Shown: one piece after another, positions 11,601-23,441 of the stretch | Numbering within the stretch: the stretch's first letter is position 1 | Layout of the letters: every line of letters begins with the position of its first letter | Assembly (NCBI GenBank): GCA_029990175.1 | Contig: JARKIP010000023.1 | Location: forward strand, 21,347,501 to 21,411,500 | Direction: 5' to 3' | Origin: Petunia secreta | Taxonomy: Eukaryota; Streptophyta; Magnoliopsida; Solanales; Solanaceae | Length of the DNA: 64,000 nucleotides | Position numbers and translations under genes: made by a program | The notes under the pieces: generated by a model | Database searches by the model: none | Seen by the model: only the letters and a program-made list of their open reading frames with translations | What the model was told of the DNA's origin: nothing

Positions 11601-12542
11601 CATTTGGATGAGACATTAATCAAACAAGCATGAGACTTAACAACCACCTGGCTCAACAGGGAAGTTTACTTTATCTTTATCTTTATATCTATTGCATTTA
11701 TCATGATTTTGCTGCAGGGTACTCCCTGATTTCTCGATAAGCCCCCGTGCCATACTCTCACGCCTGTTCCCAATATCACTACCAATCATGCAACCATAAA
11801 ACCTCAAACACATACAAAGCAAAGCCTAACCCTACAAACAATGCCTTTTGCTACACCCGCAAGCTACCTATCTTGCCGAGTTTCAAGCTACAATTCCATA
11901 CTCGCACTAGTGGCCTACCTAATTCTTCCTTGTCAATGGGATGTCAATTTCGTATTCCTCCCTATCCATATCCAGTTGCGTCAATCGTGCGTATTTTCGT
12001 GCTTAATCGTGCCCGTCTGCTTGAATCGTGTGTATTCATAAAACTCGCTCCCCAAATGTTCCCAGCTCGGTCAAGACAACATTGAAGGCGAGATTGCTCA
12101 TTTATCGAGATGAAGTGGAAAATATGTCCTTGTAAACTCCTCTTCATGGGTGTGTCGTGCACCACATCTTCATAACTAGGATGATTATAAGCCTCTTTTT
12201 CCCACGCTCGATCTATCGATGTTATTTCATCTCCGAAAATACCTTTGCTTTATTCTTACCAAAAGGCAAAGCATATACGAATCTAAACTTTACGTACTTG
12301 GATAAGTTTAGTCTTTATATCCAAAATCGTGCGTCATAAACATCTCAGACATGCAACATGCCATTCTAGAACTACACACGACCTGATTCTCGTGAAGCCC
12401 GAGATATTCAGGTAACTCAGATACCGGGGTTCGGCCAAATAACACCCAAAAACTCCCATCAATCTTGCCTACCGGTCGTGACAAAATTGGTTATTCCGTC
12501 AACTATCTTTGCTCGAAGACTCTTTCATCATCCCCGGGCAGC
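11601..12542 (+). other. Pre-LTR noncoding region, copy A
   Basis: Noncoding stretch between the minisatellite and the LTR, duplicated at 22476-23441. It ends CCCCGGGCAG-C directly at the LTR. In copy B the same place reads CCCCGGGCAAAGAGGGGCAG, so the polypurine tract has been lost here. ORFs on both strands match between copies only through recent DNA duplication. Confidence 0.6.
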
Positions 12543-15500
12543 TGTTGACACCCAATTTTGTCCCTCCATTTTTTGCAATTTGGATATATTTAATTAAAAT
12601 TGATAGTAGTGATTTTTCAAATAAAATTGCATTAGATAGCATGCATTTTACGTGTGTACTACTATTATTAGCCCCCTATTTATATTATTCTTTATTTAAT
12701 TTCGACTATATTACGTAATTGCATTCATTTAGGCTATTTTTCTAAAATACGTGTGCTATTTGTAATTTAATACATTACGATATAATTTAATAATTATTTG
12801 TGGCTATTTATATCTAATTAGTATTATTTGCGGTCATCTATATATTTTTTAATTAAATACATTTATTTATAATTATCTACATAATTATTTACAAATTCCT
12901 TATTTTATACTAATAATTTATATTTATAAGTATTTTAATTAAATACTAGCCATTTTGCTATTCTACAAATTCATTCCTATTACATCTAGTCCTCGTCATC
13001 ACATTTTACCCACGTGTACGCCACTTAGGCTCCACATCACCAAAGTTCACTCCTAGCTTACGTACAACTCATCATGAGCACAGTACTACTATCCAATGCA
13101 CGCGTACAACTAATTTCTGCATGCAGTACAACCCCTCAAAGCCCCTAATCTCCTTATCCACTTCAGCATATATACTTATACATATACTACTCATATATAC
13201 CCGCGTGCCTACGTGGCGCAATCCTGGCCCTTCATCCCTTCAATTCGACGGCCCAAAATAAATCTTCCCATTTGATATTACAATCCCACCCCAATTCTTA
13301 AAACCCTAAAACATTACCCCCTCTCATCCTAAACTCAGCAGCCCCGATCCCATTTCCCTCTCTCCCCCTTTGCTCATAATCCGACTCGATACACCTCAAA
13401 ATCTCCACCATATCTCCGTCGGCTCCTCCGCCATTAAAGCCGCTATCTCCTCCGCGACCATTCTCCTCCTTCCTATCCCTGATTACACGGGGACAAATCT
13501 CCTTTCCTATTTCTCGTTTATCTCGTGGAATCCGGAATAGGAACAAGGAATTGGGTGCGAATCTCGGGAATGGCACACGCTGATTCATCACACACACGGC
13601 AAGTAATTAACGATTCGAATCTGAAATGTTGAAAGCGAACAAGAACTGAATCGGGTCAGTCGTGACCGGACACGACGCCGTAATGGTATCGTCTTTCCTT
13701 TTTGTCTGTTTCTGTTTTACTTTCGAATCACATGTCTATCCTTAGTTTTGTTCCATGATTATGTGCTCAAGTTGATTAAAATTAATTAAAGATGAGAATT
13801 GAGATAGTTTTAAGTTACATTGGTTGGTTGAAGCTGATCAAATTTTAGTCATATGCTTGAACTGTTAGAAGCCATTATAGTTTGAATCGAGTCCTAAAAG
13901 CATCTGTCCGCTTAGCGAATTTGATATTATAGTCGTACTCTCTGCATATATAAATTTTTTACTTGATTTCTGAAAAGTAAAGGAGAAAGATTCACTTGAA
14001 TCCTTTTAAATTTAAACTGCTTTCCATTTATATAATATCAGTTTTTGATAGAATATATTTTCCTTAGTTTAGTTAACAGTTTGACCATATCTATAGTCAT
14101 CTTAAATTCAAATGTAAAAAACTATTTTGGGAAGTTCATATGCTGTAGAATCCCTTTGATTTGCAGAGATTGATAGCTTAATGGTCTGATATTTGACTGA
14201 TTTCTTTTCCTTTTGGAATGAGAATGTGAAATTCATACAACCCTCTCCCTAGCCCTATATAAACAGGGACATATAGACCTTCCACAGAACCTTTCAGAGG
14301 CTGAAAAACATGAACAGACACTGCTACAACTTTGAATACACCTTCAGACCTCCTCTACACTGAACACACGCTCTTCCCCTGCACTTTCTCACCACCTCTG
14401 CCACTTCTCTACTCACCCCTGACACACACTTTACACTCTCTACACCTCTCACACACTTTGATACACTGGAAACACTTTCTACTTCTCCTCTTCTTATTCC
14501 TTGAAGCATACAGATTGTTTTCCCCTCCATTGAAGTGACAGAAGTTGTTTGCTCATTGTTCTGGTTCTTGTCCTGCTAGTTGAGAATTTTTGGCTTGCTT
14601 AATGGTTTCATTGCTACAACATCTTTCTGGTTGCCTCACTGTCCTCATAAATCTTTAAGGTATCTCTAAAACTGATTGAATGAACTCATTGGTGTTGCAT
14701 ATCTGTTATAAATCAATTTCTGGCTGCTGCTTGTTACTGTGCTGTTTGCTTGTCATTGGCCTCTTTTGGCCCCTCTACTAACCCTTATTATGCAGTTTTG
14801 GATAGCCTCTAAAAGGGTTATACCATTTGTTAGTCACATACAGGTTTTAACAGTCATATAAACCTTGCAAGAGGTTATAATGCTAAAGATTTTTTTCTCT
14901 TGGTGAGAGGCAGGGAGTTCTTGAAAAGAACTTCCAAGGATCCAAATGGACAAGGCCCTTCTCTCTTCTCTCTTTTTCCTAAAAGTTGTTAAATAAGTAG
15001 ATTGGAATGTTTAAATTATGTATTTGTTAGGAATTAAGGGTTTGTATAAGCACCATGAGGTGCCTCTAGTTATTTAGGACAGGTGAAGCAGTGAATCGGC
15101 TATCCGGGGCCATTTCTAACCCTCTACTTGTTTGTTGTATGATCAGAAGGACTAAAATCATAAGGCAGGTCAAAAATTGGCTTAGTCATGCAATTTCTGA
15201 AAGGATTTTACAGTGGGTTTATATCCGAAATTCGAAGCCAAAAATAGATCATTTATGCAAAGTAGAATGCTACAATCAACACTTTATTCTCTTGAAAATT
15301 GCCCAAAACTGAAACTAGTGTTGAAGAATGGACTGTTTCTGCAAAGTTTAAGCTTCGAAATTAGATTGTTGAGGCTAAAATTGCAAGTATGTGCGAAAAC
15401 TAGACTGTTTCTATAAGTCTGCAATTCTTAAAACGTCACAGTATATTTCATTTTCTTTAAAATGGTTAAAACTGAGACATCGCTGAAAACTGGATCATTC

Positions 15501-16402
15501 TTGCAAATATAATATTCTGTAACGTGATAGTTTGTTTAACAGTTTGAAATCCTTTTTATCCAATTACCCATTTAACTTGGAGGCTCACTTTTTTCTTAAA
15601 GTTTACAATATTGTCATTACTTATTTTGTGTGATTAACATGACCGTATCATTGTTTGACGCCTAGTGGTCTAGATTGGGGCACCAATTAAATTTAGGGGT
15701 CTAGTTATTTTTACATTTTAAATAGTTATCCCAATAGCCTCCAGGATTTAAGTTGGGACGTAAGTAAAATCTTTAGGACGTTTTAAAACACTAGGAACTC
15801 GTTCTAGTTAAATACTTAAAGAGGGTATGGGGGTTAAGGGTAAATTAAGCCCCTCGGATATGATGGAAACTACCCGAGCTATATTTGATAGTGGATTCTG
15901 AAACTATCGTCCCTTACGAAAGCCGGGTTCTGATCCGAATAGGATAACAAAACCTAGGGATATTTATTCAAATGTTTAAATAGTTATTTAGTTTTGTGGC
16001 TATTTGTGCAACATGACTATTTGTTTAAAATTATTTATGTAAATACATAAAATTGCCTATTTTACTTACTTTGCAGCTCATATCTCCTTTATTTACCTTA
16101 TTTAGTTTTTGTCCTTTTCTAAAGCACTATATAAAACCCAATATAGAAATCGGCCGGGAACTATGTTTAGTGGAACTTAGGAGGTGATTAACCCCTTCCT
16201 TCTAGGTTAACTTGAACACTTACCTGAATCTCTAGTTAGCGAGACCAACCCGGAGTTATTTATTAAAATTAGTTAGAGATATTTTGGTGACCTAATACGC
16301 CTAGTTAAATAATTTATTAGGTGGCGACTCCAAAACTTCCAACTCCAAACGAGTTACCCCAAGTCGGACACTACTTACTTATTTTAAAAGTGGGGTGCGA
16401 CA
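12543..16402 (+). mobile_element. Ogre-like LTR 1 (shared central LTR), 3860 bp
   Basis: Begins TGTTGACACCC and ends GGGGTGCGACA. The same 3.9-kb sequence recurs at 23442-27317. It is followed by a perfect tRNA-Arg primer site, so it works as the 5' LTR of the right unit and also as the 3' LTR of the truncated left unit. A TATATAAA box lies at 14256-14263 and a second TATATAAAA at 16128. Near the end (16322) is an extra GTGGCGACTCC that echoes the first ten bases of the PBS. Small ORFs inside (for example 13298-13597 minus) are identical in both LTRs because the DNA is nearly identical there. No host gene is visible within it. Confidence 0.92.
14256..14263 (+). promoter_or_regulatory. TATA box in LTR 1
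   Basis: TATATAAA within CCCTATATAAACAGGG, followed after ~25 bp by an A/C-rich leader. It is the best candidate core promoter, giving U3 of ~1.7 kb and a long R-U5. A weaker alternative (TATATAAAA) sits at 16128-16136. Confidence 0.55.
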
Positions 16403-16405
16403 GAA

Positions 16406-16424
16406 TGGCGACTCCACTGGGGAT
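16406..16424 (+). promoter_or_regulatory. Primer binding site, complementary to tRNA-Arg
   Basis: TGGCGACTCCACTGGGGAT lies three bases after the LTR end. It is the complement of CCA plus the 3' end of plant tRNA-Arg(ACG) as I know it. Ogre-lineage elements characteristically use tRNA-Arg. Confidence 0.85.
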
Positions 16425-17593
16425 TAAATGTTCTAACCATTACGGTTTTTATATTGGGTTTATTCTTGCTTTGATTATTTTATATTCAATACTAACTTTT
16501 TTCTATTCGCATGTTTGTAATATTTTATACTCTATAACTTTTTGATAATGTGATATTTAGTTTATTATTGAATTATTTGTTGCATTCCGTTCATACTCCT
16601 CCACTCCTGGAAAACGACACTTTGCACACACACGGGCGATTACGTGGATCCCACGGTCGCTTCACCACAAAAAACCTTTTAAGCGGGACATTTTGGAATA
16701 TAGTTGGTCCGTGGTACAACCAACAATTTCAAATGGTCTCACTCCTTGGCCGTTCGCCTTGGGGAACCTTATCTAGATTACCCCACTCTTAGTCTAGAGA
16801 TCATGCATCATGTCATATTTAGGACAATTTTGACTTCGGCTCATGTCTAAGTCTTCTAGTTCACCATATTTGAATGAACCAAACGGGTTTTTGACCCTAA
16901 GGGACATTTAAATATGTTACGTGTGCATCTATTTAACGTTGAACGTGTCTAGTGTAGACCATTTGTTCTCTAAGTGTGGATCATTCAATTATTTATTTTT
17001 GTTGGAGGATGTCACAAGTCGCGAAGACTTGGAAGATCAAAGAAAACAAAGCGAAGACTTGGAAGATCAAAGAAAACAGACTTTAAATTGATTTTTCTAC
17101 TTTTATGTAACAAAATCAATTATTTATTTGTATAAATGGAAATTGTTATAGAAATCAATTAGTTGTTTCTATTTACGTGTGATTTTTTTTTTTATTTCTA
17201 TATTCATACAAAACCAATTATTCTATAAAATTATTTTTGGGTTATGAACGAAAATTAATTTTTTTATTTTTATGAAGACCAAATCATAGACTTTAAATTA
17301 ATTTCTTCTACTTTTAATGTAGCAAGATCAATTATTATTCCTATTTACCTAAAAATGTTATTCCACATTTATACAATAAAATTATTTTAACTTTGGGTTA
17401 TGAGAACAAATGGGATGACGCACGATACGCGTTCACTTTTCAATATCATACTCAAACTTAGGAAGACTTAACATCCTTGGCATGTTAAAGTCTATTAGCC
17501 AACTTCGTCCAAATGACGCCTATCATGCATCTTATATGTGTTGGTCTTGTTAGCCTACCTCCGATACAAGAGAGGTCTCTTGCATTATAAAGA
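16425..17593 (+). other. 5' leader of the Ogre-like element
   Basis: About 1.2 kb of AT-rich noncoding sequence between the PBS and the open gag frame. It contains an imperfect 20-bp tandem repeat near 17030-17070 (GCGAAGACTTGGAAGATCAA twice). Ogre elements often carry an extra ORF here; I see none. Confidence 0.6.
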
Positions 17594-19948
17594 GTGATAT
17601 ATTTTGCATTTGGTAATTATTACCTCGACACTAACTTATTGTTTTCGTGTTTAAGTTTTACTCCCACTCTTGAGGTTGACTTGTGCATTCTGGCCGAGCA
17701 TCAATACCGGACGAGAACCAAGGGACCGGTTACAACTCCTCCCCCCTCACAAACTAGAAGAAGAGGAAAGCGAAACATTGTGACTGAGTTAAATAATGCT
17801 GCTCTTAGTGACGATAACATTGGGAATAATGGGACACCCCGCAAACTTGCCTTGGTTGGGTATGATGAACATGTTGCTACTTTAGAGCAAAGAATTAAAG
17901 AACTTGAAGAGAAACTGACAATGGCCAGTTTACCCGTTGTTAACTCCGCCCATTCAGGAGAGCCTGTCTATCCAAGCGGGTCAGCCCGCCCTAACGGAAA
18001 GGACCCTATATACCCAACTGATCCACCCGTTGTTTATCAAACAGTACCACCAACTGCATACCAGACAGCACCACCTACTACTTACCAAACAACACAACCA
18101 GCTCCTTACCAAACAACACCACCTGCTAATTACCAAGCAACCCTACCCACCACTTATCTAGCACCACTCCCTGCATATCCTACTTACCCAAACACGAACT
18201 TACCTCACACCAACACCACATATCCACAGCCTTACAATCCCATGTTCACTGCTGAAACCAAACAACTCACTTCGCCAGTCAAAAACCATGAAAATTATGA
18301 ATGGGCAGAGGATGAAGCCAATGATGATGGAACAAAAGAGAAAGTTCGTAAGCTGGAGGCAGCCTTTAAGAAGTTTGAGTTAGGCAAGACCACTAAAGGT
18401 TTAGCTTATGAAGACTCGTGCATCTATCCTACTTTGAAACTGCCAGACGGATACAAGATACCAAAGTTCGACCTGTTCAATGGTACTGGAGACCCTATGG
18501 CACATCTGAGAGCATATTGTGACAAGTTGATTGGAGCAGGGGAAGACGAGAAAGCACGAGTAAAGCTATTCAGTCGGAGCTTGACCGAAGAGGCTTTGAG
18601 TTGGTTCTCTAAGCAGAAGCCTGGCACATGGCTCGGTTGGGAAGACATGGCAGCAGATTTCGTAGAACGATTTGGGTACAACACTGAAATGGTACCAGAT
18701 CGTTTCTACCTGGAAAAGTTGAAAAAGAAACCCACTAAAACGTTTAGAGAATATGCTACTAGGTGGAGAGCAGAAGCTGCCAAGGTACAACCCGCTATGG
18801 ATGAAAAAGAAATAGTGAACATATTCATCCGCATTCAAGAGGACGTCTATTACGATAAGCTGCTGCATATGAAAAACCAGAAGTTTGCTGATGTAGTGCT
18901 TATGGGAGATGACGTAGAAGAAGGGCTGAAAAGTGGAAAGATTATTAGCCTAGCTGCACTACATGCTACTAATAAGGCTCTCCAGTCAGGAAATGTGAGT
19001 CTCTCTAAAAAGAAGAAAGATGAAGTCTCTTTTGCTGCAACAGTTCAAGACCCTGATTTGAACCACTATTATCAAATACCACCACTATTCTATCCAAACC
19101 CTCACATACCATCTGAATATCCCGTTTACAACACTCAGCCCGCTCGGCCTATATTCCACACCCCAGCACCAAACCGTCCACAATACCAGCCAAATACTTA
19201 ACCCAACTACCGAAATGCACCATCGTACCCTCCTAGGACTCGCCCTGAGGCAAACCAAAGACCCAAAAGGAACTACACTGCATTAGCTGAATCTCGCACC
19301 CAATTGTTCGAGATATTGAGAGCTGCTGGGCTTATTGTCCCAATCCCTCAAAAGGTGCCAGACAACCCTTCACCACACTTTGATTACAACAAAAGGTGTG
19401 CATACCACTCAGGTGGACCGGGGTATGAGACGGAGAGATGTTTTGCATTGAAAGATAAGATTCAAGACCTAATAGATGAAAAGGTCATTCACTTGAAGAC
19501 ACCAAATGTGCACAATAATCCACTACCTAATCATGGAGATGAGAAGGTGAATATGATTGAATTCGGCGAAGAGTGCAATCTGGAAGGCACGATTATAAAA
19601 GCAAAAACAGTGTTTGATTAACACAAGTTTGGCCTGGGGTACATCTTGGTTTGCAAAGTACTATAAAAGATACAAGAGGTTATCATTCACTAGAGCAGTT
19701 TGTTCCAACTCTGAAACAAGCATCCATCTTTTCAAGCTGCATGAAAACTCTCAAGGGAGAAGGACTTGCCGAAGGTGTTCAGGGTATAGAAGATGAGCTG
19801 ACCGTTCTAAAGGAGCTATTCATGGAAGAGTATGATGCAGTTCCTGAAAAGCATACTGAAGCCCTGAACATCTAGAAAGCTGAAGCTGAACAACTGAATC
19901 TACAGCATATTCCGAGCATGCCGAGAACCTTAGTGGAGCTGGGGCAAT
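17594..19948 (+). pseudogene. gag, copy B (Ogre/Tat-like), near full length but broken
   Basis: Gypsy Tat-lineage gag. Open from 17594 to a TAA at 19199-19201. The frame opens at a GTG and the first in-frame ATG comes only after a coiled-coil-like EQRIKELEEKL stretch, so the true start is uncertain and may lie further upstream or be non-AUG. Order: basic N-terminus, short coiled coil, a repetitive PPTxYQT proline/tyrosine region (~residues 140-200), then the gag core (KLPDGYKIPKFDLFNGTGDP through GLKSGKI). The frame then stops. The C-terminal CAYHSGGPGYETERCF-like motif lies beyond the stop at 19304-19621. Lesions: TAA at 19199, TAA at 19619 and a 7-bp deletion near 19657, all absent from copy A. 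A TAG at 19873 is shared. Confidence 0.85.
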
Positions 19949-20607
19949 AGTTATTTTCTTAAATAAAACACGACTCCGATTCATTAGCTTTTGTTTTCTT
20001 TGTTGTTCAACTTTGTTGCATCGTTGTTTCCTTTCGAAGACTTTTTCTCAAGTCCAATAATAAAATCATTTCCGTTTCTATTTTAAGCATGCATCATTCA
20101 CTTTTAGCAAAATTATTTTAATTCCATTGAATCTGTGACTGCGATGTGAGGAAGTAGTCAAAAACGACGAGTACAAACCAGGCTATGGTGATTTGACAAA
20201 AGACATTTGAGAAACTTCATGAAAATATTATGGCAGACAATTGAAGCAAGAGTATCAAGAAGATATTGAGAAAATGACTTAAAGCGACATAGTAGAAATA
20301 CATATAAGGAGCAGAATTAGACAATCTCAAATGGGCCAAAAACATACTGGAGTAAGTGAAGGACAAAACAAGAAATATAAAGGCAAAGGAATTTAACAAG
20401 GAGTTTAGCAAATTATAGTTGGCCCTGAAGTAGAATTTTCTAAATCGAGAAAAATGAACAAGATCCTTTGAGATACAATCAAGAGATACTACAAGTCGAG
20501 CAACATTCATCTTTATTGGATTTGAACTACGTAGCGACCTGATTCCCAAAAGGGGATACGTAGGCAGCCTACCCAAGGCACGGTCACATCATAAGAGAAT
20601 TTTATTG
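19949..20607 (+). other. Ogre-like 3' untranslated spacer, copy B
   Basis: Counterpart of 9059-9714. It carries the paired CTACGTAG (20528-20535) and TACGTAGGCAGC (20557-20568) motif. Noncoding. Confidence 0.6.
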
Positions 20608-20755
20608 GATACTGGGGCCTCAAAAAATTCAAAGAGTACATTATAACACACTGGGGCAAAATTTTTGAGGGACCTCAAAATTTCTAGAGAATACAAGCAG
20701 CACACTGGGGCAGAAATTTTGAGCTTCCCTCAAAATTTCAAGATGAAAGATCTTT
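20608..20755 (+). repeat. Hairpin repeats, copy B
   Basis: Same three-unit set as at 9715-9885, but the first unit reads ACTGGGGC-CTCAAAAAATTC. The left hairpin arm is gone, with a GGGC/CTC junction. Confidence 0.65.
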
Positions 20756-21099
20756 GAACAACAAATGGACATAGAGGAGATTATGTCCAAACAACACGTC
20801 GAAGTCTATGATTCAATGGAACAAATTTGCATTACTCTTTAAAAATAATTTTCACAAAACACATGCATATCCCCTTTCATTCTCCCTTTTTGCCCACAAC
20901 TCGACTAAGGTTTGACACTCGAAAAGAGAGATATTACAAAGGAAACAATTATACAAGATGCAGCTGCAGAGTGCAGTACCACGAATGCGCAATTCAACCT
21001 CCCCCAAAAAACTCACAATTTTTCTTTGATTGCAGATTTACACAGGTACCAAGTATACCTAACAACTCTTGCAAAGCAAAATCTATCAGATTATTAGAG

Positions 21100-22475
21100 C
21101 ATAAAATCTGCGTCTGTGGATATATAGGGTCCGCGTCTGTGGACACGACATCACTTTGAGAAGCATAGGATCTGCGTCGGCAGATATATAGGGTTCGCAG
21201 TGGTGAACATGACAGCAATGACAACAGTGTAAGGTCCGCGTCTGTGGACAAGACATCTTTTGGAGAAGCATAGGATCCGCATCGGTGGATATATAGGGTC
21301 CGCGTCTGTGGAGATGAGATCTTTTGGAGAAGCATAGGATCCGCATCGGTGGATATATAAGGTCCGCGTCTGTGGACATGACATCTTTTGGAGAAGCATA
21401 GAATCCATGTCGGTGGATACATAGGGTCCGCGTCTGTGAACACGACATCAATTTGAAGATCATAGAATCCATGTCGGTGGATATATAGGGTCTGCGTCTA
21501 TGGACATGACATCAATTTGACAAGAATAGGATCCATGTCGGTGGATGTATAGGGTCTGCATTGGTGGACATGACAAGCATAGAATCTATGTCGGTGGATA
21601 TATAGGGTCCGCAGCGGTGGACATGACATCAATTTGAGAAGTGTAGAATCCATGTCGGTGGATGTATAGGGTCTGCATGGGTTGACATGACAAGCATAAA
21701 ATCCATGTCGGTGGATATACAGGGTCCGCAGCGGTGGACATGACATCAATTTGAGAAGTGTAGAATCCATGTCGGTGGATATATAGGGTCTGCATCGTTG
21801 GACATGACAAGCATAGGATCCATGTCGGTGGATATATAGGGTCCGCAGCGGTGGACACGATATAAATTTGAGAAGTATAGAATCCATGTCGGTGGATATA
21901 CAGGGTCCGCAGCGGTGGATATGACATCAATTTGAGAAGCATAGGATCCATGTCGGTGGATATATAGGGTCCGCGTCTGTGGACATGGCATCATTTGACA
22001 AGCATAGAATCCAAGTCGGTGGATATATAGGGTCCGCAGCGGTAGACATGATATCAATTTGAGAGGCATAGAATTCATGTCGGTGGATACATAGGGTCTG
22101 CATCGGTGGACATGACATCCATAGAATCTGCGTCGGTGGTTATATATAAGGTCCGCGTTTGTAGACAATTCAGCAATTGAAGGTATAGGGTCCGTGTTTG
22201 TGGGCATAGTTCAGCGATCTGAAGCAGAGTAAGAATCTGCGATTGTGGATGATGGGGTCCGCGTTTGTGGGCAGTTCAACACAGGATCCGTGCCTGTGGA
22301 TACAGTTCAACATTGAAAGCACCTTAAGTATCGAAGAGACATATGATCTGTGTCACTGGATGGAAAGTTTGGAGTCCATGTTTGTGGATGGGATATCAAT
22401 CAAACAAGCGTAGGGTCCGCGTTTGTGGGCATACTTCAACAATTTTCAGCAGAACAAGTTCCGCATCGGTGGGAA
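21100..22475. repeat. Minisatellite of the Ogre-like element, copy B
   Basis: Same repeat family as copy A, with alternating TCCGCGTCTGTGGA and TCCATGTCGGTGGA half-units. Unit order is largely collinear with copy A, but individual units and spacers are gained or lost, so the coordinate offset between copies drifts by ~20 bp across the array. Minus-strand ORFs across it (for example 21746-22207) are by-products of the repeat. Confidence 0.85.
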
Positions 22476-23428
22476 TAGCATTGGAAAGACATTTGGATGA
22501 GACATCAATCAAACAAGCATGAGACAAAACAACCACCCGGCTCAACAGGGAAGTTTACTTTATCTTTATCTTTATATCTATTGCATTTATCATGATTTTG
22601 CTGCAGGGTACTCCCTGATTTCTCGACAAGCCTTCGTGCCATACTCTCACGCCTGTTCCCAATATCACTACCAATCATGCAACGACAAAACCTCAAACAC
22701 ATACAAAGCAAAGCCTAACCCTACAAACAATGCCTTTTGCTACACCCGCAAGCTACCTATCTTGCTGAGTTCCAAGCTACAATTCCATACTCGCACCAGT
22801 GGCCTACCTAATCCTTCCTTGTCAATGGGGCATCAGTTTCGTGTTCCTCCTTATCCATATCCAGTTGCGTCAATCGTGCGTATTTTCGTGCTTAATCGTG
22901 CCCGTCTGCTTGATTCGTGCGCATTCATAAAACTCGCTCCCCAAATGTTCCCAGCTCGGTCAAGGCAACATTGAAGGCAAGATTGCTCATTTATCGAGAT
23001 GAAGTGGAGAATATGTCCTTGTAAACTCCTCTTTATGGGTGTGTCGTGCACCACATCTTCATAACTAGGATGATTATAAGCTTCTTTTTCCCACGCTCGA
23101 TCTATCGATGTTATTTCATCTCCGAAAATACCTTTGCTTTATTCTTACCAAAAGGCAAAGCATATACGAATCTAAACTTTACGTACTTGGATAAGTTTAG
23201 TCTTTACATCCAAAATCGTGCGTCATAAATATCTCACACATGCAACATGCCATTCTAGAACTACACACAGCCCGATTCTCGTGAAACTCGAGATATGTAG
23301 GTAACTCAGATACCGGGGTTCGGCCAAAAAACACCCCAAAACTCCCATCATTCTTGCCTACCGTTAATGAAAAAATTGGTTATTCCGTCAACTATCTTTA
23401 CCCGAAGACTCTTTCATCATCCCCGGGC
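22476..23428 (+). other. Pre-LTR noncoding region, copy B
   Basis: Counterpart of 11601-12542, noncoding. ORFs present on both strands are not accompanied by any domain or codon evidence. Confidence 0.55.
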
Positions 23429-23441
23429 AAAGAGGGGCAGT
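23429..23441 (+). promoter_or_regulatory. Polypurine tract before LTR 2
   Basis: AAAGAGGGGCAGT abuts the TGTTGACACCC start of LTR 2, as expected for the plus-strand primer. The corresponding bases are missing before LTR 1. Confidence 0.75.

Larger units (their letters stand above)
7713..12542 (+). mobile_element. Left, 5'-truncated unit of a tandem Ogre-like LTR retrotransposon
   Basis: This stretch repeats the internal region found again at 18.6-23.4 kb: the C-terminal half of gag, an ~870-bp spacer, three short hairpin repeats, a ~1.3-kb minisatellite and a pre-LTR segment. It runs straight into the LTR at 12543. Its own 5' LTR, leader and N-terminal gag are absent. The left edge joins LINE sequence through shared TTGGTTCTCTAAG. 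There is no protease, RT, RNase H or integrase. Confidence 0.85.
16403..23441 (+). mobile_element. Internal region of the complete Ogre-like unit (pol-less)
   Basis: Ordered contents: tRNA-Arg PBS, ~1.2-kb leader, gag, spacer, hairpin repeats, minisatellite, pre-LTR region and polypurine tract. At 7.0 kb it has room for pol, yet no protease, RT, RNase H or integrase motif is readable in any frame. It must therefore depend on enzymes from an autonomous relative. This is a gag-only non-autonomous architecture. Confidence 0.85.

Noticed and set aside
11747..12165. ORFs on both strands before LTR 1 with counterparts before LTR 2
   Set aside because: Conservation is explained by recent DNA duplication. 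The frames overlap antisense and show no domain.
13298..13597. 99-codon minus-strand ORF in LTR 1, identical at 24213-24512
   Set aside because: It lies in the near-identical LTR tract, so identity carries no coding information. It is low-complexity Arg/Gly-rich, with no domain.
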